Under the pieces are notes generated by a model. That model searched no databases, was not told where the DNA came from, and worked only from the letters and a program-made list of their open reading frames with translations. This document shows positions 1 to 6,619 of a DNA stretch of 38,116 nucleotides, piece after piece. The position numbers and the translations under genes were made by a program. Source of the stretch: Nanobdellota archaeon (GTDB taxonomy: Archaea; Nanobdellota; Nanobdellia; CSSed11-243R1). The stretch covers positions 1-38,116 of the forward strand of contig JAGGWW010000011.1 of NCBI GenBank assembly GCA_021163365.1, written 5' to 3'. Numbering within the stretch: the stretch's first letter is position 1; every line of letters starts with the position of its first letter.

Positions 1-707
1 GTAAAAACGTGGACCAATGCATCACAGTATCCGATGCTGAAAGGAATGAAGCTATAAATATTCTAAAAGTACATCCATCAAAAGTTAATACTGTCTATCA
101 TGGGATTTCAACTGAAAAATTTAAAAAACTTAAAAAAAAGAGTGTTGATGAATATCTTCAAAGTAGATTTGGAATAACTCGTGATTTTATATTTCATGCA
201 AGCAAGTATCGACCAACAAAAAATATTCCTAATATTTTAAAGGCGCTAAGTTTAATTGAAAAGAAACCACTTTTTGTTATTGGTGGAGATTTAAACATTT
301 ACAAATCAAGGATATTGTACCTTATCAAAAGATATGGATTGGAGGAAGATGTTATGCTAACTGGATGGTTAAATGATGAAGAAATGCTATACTTATATAA
401 TGGTGCCAAAGCTTTCATATTTCCTTCATTTCATGAAAGCTTTGGATTCCCAATATTAGAAGCTATGGCGTGTGGCACGCCAGTTATAACTTCTAACACA
501 TATTCTGCTCCCGAAATAGCTGGAAAGGCAGGCATATATGTTAACCCTTATGATGTGAACTCTATAAGTGCCACAATAGAAAAGGTCATTTCTGACGAAC
601 ATTTTAGAAACAAAAAATCAAAAGAAAGTATAAAACAGGCTGCTAAGTTCTCATGGGAAAAATGTGCCAGAGAAACACTTAAAGTATATAAGAAAGCAGT
701 TGAGTAA
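1..707 (+). CDS. GT4-family glycosyltransferase, C-terminal part (5' truncated by window edge)
   Basis: This is the C-terminal two thirds of a GT-B fold glycosyltransferase, which would transfer a sugar from a nucleotide donor to a glycan acceptor on the cytoplasmic side. The reading frame is open to the left edge (codons Lys-Asn precede the GTG at 9), so the GTG at 9 is internal and the true start lies outside. Visible family marks are the ITVSDAERNE helix that opens the second Rossmann domain, a YHGIS segment, a TGWLNDEEMLYLYNGA strand-helix, and the donor-binding E-x7-E motif in HESFGFPILEAMACGTPVI. It ends one base before the stop codon of the next, convergent gene. Acceptor and donor sugars cannot be read from the sequence. 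The surrounding glycosyltransferase, flippase and sugar-nucleotide genes suggest surface glycan synthesis. Confidence 0.9.
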   Translation, partial: KNVDQCITVSDAERNEAINILKVHPSKVNTVYHGISTEKFKKLKKKSVDEYLQSRFGITRDFIFHASKYRPTKNIPNILKALSLIEKKPLFVIGGDLNIYKSRILYLIKRYGLEEDVMLTGWLNDEEMLYLYNGAKAFIFPSFHESFGFPILEAMACGTPVITSNTYSAPEIAGKAGIYVNPYDVNSISATIEKVISDEHFRNKKSKESIKQAAKFSWEKCARETLKVYKKAVE

Positions 708-1763
708 CTAGTGATTGTTTAGAACATGTTTATACTCCTTTTCATAGAGCTTAGCAATTTTATTCCATTTAAATTGCTTAGCAAAGTTTTTAGCATTCTT
801 AGATAAACGTCTATAAAGTGACTCATCCTCTTTTAATTTTAATATGGCATTAGCAAATGAGTTTATGTAATTTTTATCTTGCGGGATTAACATACCTGTC
901 TTTTCGTGTACTATTAATTCATTCATAGGCGGAATATCAAATGCTACCACGGGCAACCCTGCAGCCATTGCTTCCAATATAACTAAACCAAAGCTTTCAA
1001 ATAACGATGGAAATAACAATACATCTGCAGTTGAATAGTAATCTATAATATCGCGAACAACACCCCAATAATACACATTGTTGAGTTTATTCAAATTATT
1101 AATAATATCCCTATCTCCCACCCTGCCAACAACATCCAATACTACATGGCTCTTGCTTAATTTTTTCATGACTTCAAAAAGAATATGTCCACCTTTCCTA
1201 TAAGAAACAGTGCCAACTGATAAAAGTCTAAAAAGATTATTGCGTTTGTGGGACACGTTGAAAAAAGTATTACTTACGCCATTGGGTATTACTTTTGAAG
1301 TTATACCAACTCTTTTCAATCTATATTTTACTAATTTAGATACAGTTGTAACCCTATCGGCTCCTTTTAGAGAGAGATACTGCACAGGAAGGGTATATGC
1401 CAACCTAACTAAGAAACAACCCCCACCATATAATAAATCCTCAAATATACCCCACCCATGATATGTTGAGAGGTAGGGGATACCAACCAACTTGGCAGAT
1501 ATACCCAAGGAAGTGTGTGAGTGTAAAATGTCCGGGTGGTTATTTTTCAACACTCTTTTAAAATTAAGTATGTTATAGTATTTAAAACGAGAATATTTAA
1601 TTGGAAGAACATTGACATCTTTAGATAAGTCCTTGTCTATCTTGTGGGAGTACGCTGCAACAGATACATCATGTCTCTTAGACAATTCAGTAGCTAAGTC
1701 ATACACAACCCTAGAAACACCATTACTCTTCAAAAACCATTCTGTCGATAAAGTTATTTTCAC
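708..1763 (-). CDS. GT4-family glycosyltransferase
   Basis: This is a complete 351-aa GT-B glycosyltransferase, of usual length for GT4. The N-terminal domain has the acceptor-side pattern TEWFLKSNGVSRVVYDLATEL followed by a short loop, then HSHTSLGIS and STYHGWG. The C-terminal domain has VIPNGV, LLSVGTVSYRKGGHIL, and the donor-binding FESFGLVILEAMAAGLPVV with its paired glutamates (E-x7-E). The start is a GTG; no strong Shine-Dalgarno is visible, so it may be leaderless. It is convergent with the preceding glycosyltransferase with no spacer at all. Likely role: addition of one sugar to a lipid-linked or surface glycan; the specific linkage is unknown. Confidence 0.92.
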   Translation of the reverse strand: MKITLSTEWFLKSNGVSRVVYDLATELSKRHDVSVAAYSHKIDKDLSKDVNVLPIKYSRFKYYNILNFKRVLKNNHPDILHSHTSLGISAKLVGIPYLSTYHGWGIFEDLLYGGGCFLVRLAYTLPVQYLSLKGADRVTTVSKLVKYRLKRVGITSKVIPNGVSNTFFNVSHKRNNLFRLLSVGTVSYRKGGHILFEVMKKLSKSHVVLDVVGRVGDRDIINNLNKLNNVYYWGVVRDIIDYYSTADVLLFPSLFESFGLVILEAMAAGLPVVAFDIPPMNELIVHEKTGMLIPQDKNYINSFANAILKLKEDESLYRRLSKNAKNFAKQFKWNKIAKLYEKEYKHVLNNH

Positions 1764-2068
1764 TTTCTATCACACAACAGATTTTAAGCCAAAAATAAAT
1801 GCTTGTTCATCTCATTATTCCATGCAAACTTTCAAGATAATCAATATCATCATTTTATCGCATTTAAAGTTATTTATTAAAAAACAATAAAGCAAGAGTC
1901 TCTCTTTGCAACTTTTTTAAGAGCCGCTATGACGTGGGTAATGATAATTCACAACTCTATATGGTGGGCATGTAAGTTTAAGCTTGGTGAAAAATGTTGC
2001 AAGAGATCGATAAAAAATAGACAATTCTAATAAAATATATAAATACGCTAAGAAAAAAGAATAATGGA
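1764..2068. other. 305-bp divergent intergenic region
   Basis: This is the longest gene-poor gap in the window, between the divergent glycosyltransferase and sulfatase-fold genes. It holds the sulfatase promoter near its right end. A short imperfect hairpin at about 1892-1909 (arms GCAAGAG and CTCTTTGC) is followed by a T6 run at 1913-1918, which resembles a transcript end although no plus-strand gene lies upstream. An ATG frame of 33 codons at 1929-2030 is open but has no recognisable similarity, so I do not call it as a gene. No tRNA-like cloverleaf or convincing C/D-box pattern was seen. The stretch at about 1920-2000 looks less A/T-rich than its surroundings and could be a gene remnant. 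Confidence 0.5.
2031..2046 (+). promoter_or_regulatory. TATA-box promoter of the sulfatase-fold gene
   Basis: The stretch TAAAATATATAAATAC sits with its centre about 30 nt upstream of the ATG at 2069. This is the spacing expected for an archaeal TATA box driving a leaderless or nearly leaderless transcript, and no Shine-Dalgarno precedes the ATG. The transcript could continue through the overlapping RHH gene. Confidence 0.55.
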
Positions 2069-3460
2069 ATGAGTCAACCAAATATTGTATTGGTGATAAT
2101 GGACACCGTGAGAGCAAAGAATTTACCTATGTATGGGTACCAGAGAAATACAATGCCATTTTTAAATAAGATATCTAAAAAATCAATATTGTATGAAAAT
2201 GCGTATTCTAACGCACCATGGACTATACCTTCTCATGCAACTCTTTTCACGGGAAAAAACCAATCAGAACATTATGTTATTGGTATAGAAGATAAACTCA
2301 GAACAGAAACTTTAGCAGAAAAAATGAAAAGGATGGGATATCACACCTTTGGCGTATCTAACAATCCTCTTATAACAGCTTTAACAGGTTTTGATAAAGG
2401 ATTCGATAAATTTTACTCGATAATTGAACAAAAGAACGAGCTGTTATCTGAAGATGAAACACTAATCAAAAAAATTTTTCAACTTCGAACATACGAAAAA
2501 AGTTTTATAAAGAGAGTATTCAAACTTTTTGTATTCAGTGTACGTCGTAAAAAAGTAAAAGAATTTATAAAGATATTACTATCTCGTATAGCGTCAAGAA
2601 TAAGAAACACTTCGTTCCATGACAAAGGTGCTAATAAAACAAACAAAATAATCGAAAAGGAAATAAAAACATTGAAGCAACCGTTTTTTATTTTTATTAA
2701 TTACTTAGAAGCGCATTCACCATATGATGCTCCAAAGAGGATAAAAAAAATGTTTAATGCGCCACAGGATAGAGTAGAAATAGTAGAATTTATGAGAGAA
2801 AATCATACAAAAGATTTAGAGCTAATTAATAATGCATATGATGCTGGTTTGTATTATCTTGATACTAAGTTAAAGGAATTGTATTATATATTCAAAAAAA
2901 ACAATCTCCTAAAGAACACCATATTTATATTCACGTCTGATCACGGAGAATTTCTTGGTGAGCATGGATATTTTGGACATGAATTAGATTTATATCCTGA
3001 AGTAATCAAAATACCGCTTATTATCAAATTTCCAAATAATAAACACACCCATATAAAAAAAGAAGTGAGTTTAAAGGATGTTTATTTTATGATTCTTAAT
3101 AACTTCAAGTTATCACAAAAGAATATTTTCATAGAGTACTATGGGCTTGATACATTTACCACTAAAATACCACTATCATTAAGATATAGAGGTATTAAGA
3201 AGGACATACTTAAGGAAACTTCTCAATACATGGCTGCAACTATAGAAAATGGAGTAGAATTAATCTTGCGTGAGGATGGAGAAGAGATTGTGTATGTAAA
3301 CAATGGAACAGCATCTACTGAAGAAATTTCTATATTGCGCCAAAGGTTGTTAAAAGAAGTTGGAAAAATAAAACTTAAAAGAACTCACTACTTCAATAGA
3401 AAGAGATTGATTAACAAACTAAGAGGTATTAAACATGGTAAAAATCGAAATCTCAGATAA
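2069..3460 (+). CDS. Alkaline-phosphatase-superfamily (sulfatase-fold) hydrolase or transferase
   Basis: This 463-aa protein has the sulfatase fold. An N-terminal metal-binding Asp12 lies in VIMDTVRAKNLPMYGY, the nucleophile region is APWTIPSHATLFTG, and the distal metal site is TSDHGEFLGEHGYFGHE near residue 290. In classical sulfatases the nucleophile motif is C/S-x-P-S-R with Cys or Ser converted to formylglycine. Here Thr52 occupies that position and His follows Ser, so formylglycine chemistry is not expected. It may act as a phosphodiesterase, a phosphoethanolamine-type transferase or another non-sulfatase member. No signal peptide or TM segment is evident, which argues for a cytoplasmic protein. 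The next gene starts 26 bases before its stop, indicating translational coupling. The start ATG is supported by the promoter at 2031-2046. Confidence 0.85.
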   Translation: MSQPNIVLVIMDTVRAKNLPMYGYQRNTMPFLNKISKKSILYENAYSNAPWTIPSHATLFTGKNQSEHYVIGIEDKLRTETLAEKMKRMGYHTFGVSNNPLITALTGFDKGFDKFYSIIEQKNELLSEDETLIKKIFQLRTYEKSFIKRVFKLFVFSVRRKKVKEFIKILLSRIASRIRNTSFHDKGANKTNKIIEKEIKTLKQPFFIFINYLEAHSPYDAPKRIKKMFNAPQDRVEIVEFMRENHTKDLELINNAYDAGLYYLDTKLKELYYIFKKNNLLKNTIFIFTSDHGEFLGEHGYFGHELDLYPEVIKIPLIIKFPNNKHTHIKKEVSLKDVYFMILNNFKLSQKNIFIEYYGLDTFTTKIPLSLRYRGIKKDILKETSQYMAATIENGVELILREDGEEIVYVNNGTASTEEISILRQRLLKEVGKIKLKRTHYFNRKRLINKLRGIKHGKNRNLR

Positions 3461-3623
3461 GTTGTACAAAGCTCTTGAAAAAAATGCAAAAGAAAGTGGA
3501 TTTAAAAACGTGAACGAGTATTTAGAATTCATTTTAAAGGAATTGGTTACAGATGAAGAGGAAATTTCACAAGAAGATGAAGAAAAAATGAAAGAAAGGC
3601 TTAAACAGCTGGGTTATCTTTAA
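3435..3623 (+). CDS. Small ribbon-helix-helix protein with C-terminal LGYL (RHH-1)
   Basis: This 62-aa protein has an N-terminal ribbon-helix-helix (CopG/MetJ-like) pattern. A beta strand KIEISDKLYKALEK is followed by a helix, the turn GFKNVNEYLEFILKELV, and then an acidic linker. The last residues, MKERLKQLGYL, form a distinct basic-amphipathic C-terminal tail that recurs in the next two genes. The ATG overlaps the upstream sulfatase-fold gene by 26 bases and is preceded by GAGGT at 3423-3427, seven bases away. RHH proteins bind DNA as dimers or tetramers, often as autorepressors, and some act as antitoxins, but no toxin partner is adjacent. The regulatory role is inferred from fold only. 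Confidence 0.8.
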   Translation: MVKIEISDKLYKALEKNAKESGFKNVNEYLEFILKELVTDEEEISQEDEEKMKERLKQLGYL

Positions 3624-3632
3624 GCGAAAAGT

Positions 3633-3654
3633 TTATAATTATATATAATTATAA
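3633..3654. promoter_or_regulatory. 22-bp perfect palindrome, candidate RHH operator/TATA region
   Basis: The 11-base half-site TTATAATTATA is followed immediately by its exact reverse complement, with the dyad centre between 3643 and 3644. It lies 8-29 bases upstream of the ATG at 3662, covering the place where the TATA box of a leaderless or short-leader transcript should be. A dimeric RHH repressor binding here would occlude TBP. The sequence is all A/T, so chance is not negligible, but a gap-free 22-bp dyad is unusual even in AT-rich DNA. Confidence 0.55.
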
Positions 3655-3661
3655 TTTCTAT

Positions 3662-3859
3662 ATGACAACATATACAACTGTTTCCATACCTGTAGAATTA
3701 GCAAAAAAAGTAAAGAAATTAATTAAAAATACTGGGTTTAAGTCGCTTTCAGACTATGTAACATTTGTATTAAGAGAAATAGTTGCAGGAAAAAGCGAAT
3801 TTGATAGGGGAGAAATAGAACATGTAAAAAAGAGGTTAAAATCTCTTGGATATTTATAG
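3662..3859 (+). CDS. Small ribbon-helix-helix protein with C-terminal LGYL (RHH-2)
   Basis: This 65-aa paralogue of the preceding RHH protein has the strand TYTTVSIPVELAKKVKK, the turn GFKSLSDYVTFVLREIVAG, a charged linker, and the ending VKKRLKSLGYL. The N-terminal strand with alternating Thr/Ser residues is the DNA-contacting strand in this fold. It begins a new transcription unit, with the 22-bp palindrome just upstream, and ends one base before the GTG that precedes cysD, so it is very likely cotranscribed with cysD and cysN. Likely role: autoregulated repressor of the sulfate-activation genes. An alternative is that the tail mediates protein contacts with the sulfurylase. Both are inference. 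Confidence 0.8.
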   Translation: MTTYTTVSIPVELAKKVKKLIKNTGFKSLSDYVTFVLREIVAGKSEFDRGEIEHVKKRLKSLGYL

Positions 3860-3868
3860 GTGAAGAAA

Positions 3869-4669
3869 ATGGATCATTTAGATGCTTTAGAAAATGAAAG
3901 CATTTTCATAATAAGAGAAGCGTATAGAAAATTTCATAAGATTGGAATGCTTTGGAGCGTGGGAAAAGACTCAACAACACTTCTTTGGCTTGTAAGAAAA
4001 GCTTTTTTTGGAAGAGTGCCGTTCCCTGTTATTTACATAGATACTGGATTGCATTTTAAGGAAATGTATGAATTTAGAGATTGGTGTGTAAAAAAATGGA
4101 ACTTAAATTTAATAATATCAAAAAATTATGAAGAGGCTGAAAAATTAGGCATAGGACCAAAGGATAAGTTAAAATGTTGTACAATAAGGAAAACAGAGGC
4201 TTTGAAAAAAACAATTGAAGAACACAAGTTTGATGCTTTACTTTTAGGTATTAGAAGAGATGAACATGGTGTAAGGGCGAAGGAAAGAGTTTTTTCTCCA
4301 AGAAATAAAGATTTTTATTGGGATTACAAAAATCAACCACCCGAATTATGGGATCAATTCAAAACACAAAAAGAAAGTGAACAACATATAAGAGTACACC
4401 CATTGCTTCATTGGACAGAGTTAGATATATGGAAATATATAAAAAGAGAAAAACTACCTGTTAATCCCTTATACTTTGCAAAAAATGGTAAAAGATACAG
4501 AAGTTTGGGATGCATGCCATGTACTAAGCCAATTGATTCCAATGCTAAAACAGTTGATGAAATAATAGAAGAAATAAAGACAAGTAAAATTGCTGAAAGA
4601 AGTGGACGTGCACAAGATAAGGAAGAAGCCCATGCAATGCAAAAACTAAGGGCTCTTGGATACATGTAA
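3869..4669 (+). CDS. cysD: CysD-like sulfate adenylyltransferase subunit 2 with an added CC/CxxC cysteine set
   Basis: This is a PP-loop ATPase of the CysD/PAPS-reductase superfamily; with CysN it would make adenylyl sulfate from ATP and sulfate. CysD-type marks are SVGKDST (PP loop, residues 30-36), FPVIYIDTGLHFKEMYEFRD, RAKER, KNQPPELW, RVHPLLHWTELDIW, SNAKTVDEIIEE and SGRAQDKEEA. Unlike E. coli CysD it has adjacent Cys103-Cys104 in LKCCTIRKTEAL and a CxxC at 215-218 in LGCMPCTKPI, the pattern that binds [4Fe-4S] in APS reductases. I prefer the ATG at 3869 over the GTG at 3860 because GGTGA (3859-3863) then forms a Shine-Dalgarno five bases away. The protein is 266 aa, somewhat shorter than E. 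coli CysD, and ends KLRALGYM. cysN follows 11 bases downstream. Confidence 0.88.
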   Translation: MDHLDALENESIFIIREAYRKFHKIGMLWSVGKDSTTLLWLVRKAFFGRVPFPVIYIDTGLHFKEMYEFRDWCVKKWNLNLIISKNYEEAEKLGIGPKDKLKCCTIRKTEALKKTIEEHKFDALLLGIRRDEHGVRAKERVFSPRNKDFYWDYKNQPPELWDQFKTQKESEQHIRVHPLLHWTELDIWKYIKREKLPVNPLYFAKNGKRYRSLGCMPCTKPIDSNAKTVDEIIEEIKTSKIAERSGRAQDKEEAHAMQKLRALGYM

Positions 4670-4680
4670 TTGGTGAAAAT

Positions 4681-5916
4681 ATGGAAAGACTAAAAATAGT
4701 TATTGTTGGGCATGTTGACCATGGGAAATCAACTTTAATAGGAAGGTTATTTTATGATACAGATTCTCTTCCAGAATCAAAGATAAAGGAAATAAAAGAA
4801 GTTTGTGAAGCCTTAGGCAAGGAAATTGAATTTGGATATGTGTTAGATTATCTTGAGGAGGAAAGAAAACAAGGTGTAACAATAGACACCACACAATCTT
4901 TCTTTAAAACACAAAAAAGAGAATATGCTATAATAGATGCACCAGGACATGTAGAATTTCTTAAGAACATGATAACAGGTGCATCGCAAGCAGAAGCAGC
5001 AATTTTAATTGTTGATGCAAAAGAAGGAATAAAAGAACAAACAAGAAGACATGCATATATCTTGAGTATGCTTGGTTTAAAGCAAGTAATAGTTGTAATT
5101 AATAAAATGGATTTGGTTGATTATAGCAAAGAAAGATTTCAGGAAGTTAAAAAAGAATTGCTTGAGTTTTTAAAAACAATTTCAATTGAGCCAAAGTATA
5201 TAATTCCAATTTCTGCAAAAAATGGAGATTTTATAGCTAAAAAAAGTGAAAATTTATCCTGGTATGATGGACCCACTGTTTTAGAAGCGTTAGATTCTTT
5301 TGAAAAGATTAAAGAACTTGATGAAAAGCCATTTAGATTACCTGTCCAAGATGTTTATAACTTTGATAAAAGGGTAATCGTTGGAAGAATTGCAAGCGGT
5401 GTTATATCCAAAGGTGATGAGATAAAAATCTATCCAAGCGGAGAGGTTACAAAAATAAAAAGTGTGGAAAAGTATGGGAGGGAGATAGATAAAGCAAGTG
5501 CTGGAGAAAGCATTGGTTTAACAACAGAAGATAAGGTGTTTGTTGACAGAGGGGACATCATATCAAAAAAAGATGAAAAACAACCGATTGTGACAAAAGA
5601 AATTAATGCCCACATATTTTGGATGGATAAGGAGCCGTATAAAGAAGGTGAGAGACTTTTGTTTAAATGCGCAACTCAAGAAGTTATGTGTGAAATGAAA
5701 ATAAAAAGAGTTATTGATTCTGCCACATTAGAAACACTTGATAAAAAAATCATTGAAAATAGAAACGTTGCTGATGTTGTAATAAAGACAGAAAAACCCG
5801 TTGTTGTTGAAAGCTTTAATGAGATTCCGCCACTTGGCAGATTTGTACTTCAGAGACAAGACACTTGTGCAGGTGGAATAATAACTGGTGATGGCTGTGA
5901 TAATAATAGCAATTGA
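4681..5916 (+). CDS. cysN: CysN-like sulfate adenylyltransferase subunit 1 (GTPase)
   Basis: This 411-aa EF-1alpha-related GTPase couples GTP hydrolysis to sulfate adenylylation by CysD. All G motifs are intact: GHVDHGKST (residues 10-18), Thr in GVTIDTTQ, DAPGH, NKMD and the SAKNGD region. A beta-barrel domain 2 (PVQDVYNFDKRVIVGRIASG) and domain 3 follow. It lacks the C-terminal APS-kinase (CysC) domain found in some fusions, and no separate APS kinase or PAPS reductase is present in the window. The ATG is preceded by GGTGA at four bases. Its end, DTCAGGIITGDG plus a short Asn-rich tail, overlaps the next gene by 20 bases. Expected location is cytoplasm, in complex with CysD. Confidence 0.92.
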   Translation: MERLKIVIVGHVDHGKSTLIGRLFYDTDSLPESKIKEIKEVCEALGKEIEFGYVLDYLEEERKQGVTIDTTQSFFKTQKREYAIIDAPGHVEFLKNMITGASQAEAAILIVDAKEGIKEQTRRHAYILSMLGLKQVIVVINKMDLVDYSKERFQEVKKELLEFLKTISIEPKYIIPISAKNGDFIAKKSENLSWYDGPTVLEALDSFEKIKELDEKPFRLPVQDVYNFDKRVIVGRIASGVISKGDEIKIYPSGEVTKIKSVEKYGREIDKASAGESIGLTTEDKVFVDRGDIISKKDEKQPIVTKEINAHIFWMDKEPYKEGERLLFKCATQEVMCEMKIKRVIDSATLETLDKKIIENRNVADVVIKTEKPVVVESFNEIPPLGRFVLQRQDTCAGGIITGDGCDNNSN

Positions 5917-6619
5917 TGCATTAGAATATAACTTGGTTGAAGAATTTGATTGTAAAAATTTAAAGCAAGAGGTATATGGAAAAACAGACATATCGGAATT
6001 CTCTCAACCAAGAACAATGGTTTTGTGGAGCTCTTTTTTAACTGGGAAAAATAAAGAGAAAGAAATACTTTCTCTTGGAGATAAGGAAATGTGGCACTAT
6101 AGAGTGAATGTTAATGAAACATTTGTATCAAAATTTAAGAACCCAAAAGTGATCGACTTGCCTGGTTTTTCCTATGATTTAGAACAACACGACAAAGAAA
6201 GAATTTTATTAAAAAAGTTTTTTGAAGAAGAAGATAAAGAGAAAATAAAAGAAGAGTATAATAAATTAGCATTAGAGCATCATAAAAAAATCAAAAAGGA
6301 ATTTGAAAAAGCGCTTAAAGAAAATCATGATTTAATAATAGCATACTTTAGTGTTGTAGATGTCATTGGGCATTTAAACTTTGGAAATAAAACACTTATG
6401 AAAATACTCTATAAAGAAATGGACGAAATAGCAAGAAAAGCAAGGGAGCTTGGAAAAACAGTTTTAGTAATATCTGATCATGGAATGAAGGCAATTGGTA
6501 AATTTGGAGATCATTCTGACTATGGTTTTTGGTCATTAAATAGAAAAATAGACTTGGGTAAGCCAAAGCTTACAGAATTCAAAGACATAATTCTTAAGAA
6601 ATTGAAAGAAGATAATTAA
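5897..6619 (+). CDS. Type I phosphodiesterase / alkaline-phosphatase-superfamily protein
   Basis: This is a 240-aa alkaline-phosphatase-superfamily protein of the phosphodiesterase/nucleotide-pyrophosphatase branch. Metal and nucleophile motifs are recognisable: IIIAIDALEYNL with the first Asp, QPRTMVLWSSFLTG with the candidate Thr nucleophile, VDVIGHLNF, VISDHGMK, and GDHSDYGFWS with the final His. The GTG at 5897 is chosen over upstream GTG 5888 and ATG 5891 because GGTGAT (5887-5892) then serves as its Shine-Dalgarno at four bases and the protein begins directly with the core strand. It is translationally coupled to cysN. Substrate is unknown; its place suggests phospho- or sulfo-ester handling linked to activated sulfate, possibly on glycans. 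It converges with the flippase gene, overlapping by 26 bases. Confidence 0.85.
   Translation: MIIIAIDALEYNLVEEFDCKNLKQEVYGKTDISEFSQPRTMVLWSSFLTGKNKEKEILSLGDKEMWHYRVNVNETFVSKFKNPKVIDLPGFSYDLEQHDKERILLKKFFEEEDKEKIKEEYNKLALEHHKKIKKEFEKALKENHDLIIAYFSVVDVIGHLNFGNKTLMKILYKEMDEIARKARELGKTVLVISDHGMKAIGKFGDHSDYGFWSLNRKIDLGKPKLTEFKDIILKKLKEDN

Noticed and set aside
1612-1890. 92-codon plus-strand open frame over the 5' end of the minus-strand glycosyltransferase
   Set aside because: Lies mostly antisense to a well-supported GT4 gene, has no family-like pattern and no ribosome site.
1929-2030. 33-codon ATG frame in the 305-bp spacer
   Set aside because: Cys/Trp/Lys-rich peptide with no recognisable pattern and no promoter or ribosome site; kept only as a remark in the spacer entry.
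3435-3859. RHH pair as a toxin-antitoxin system
   Set aside because: No RelE, PIN, MazF or other toxin-like ORF is adjacent; both small genes are RHH proteins followed by metabolic genes.
3869-4669. Reading the PP-loop protein as a plain PAPS/APS reductase because of its cysteines
   Set aside because: The CysD-specific blocks and the adjacent cysN make sulfurylase subunit the better call; the cysteines are reported as an oddity instead.
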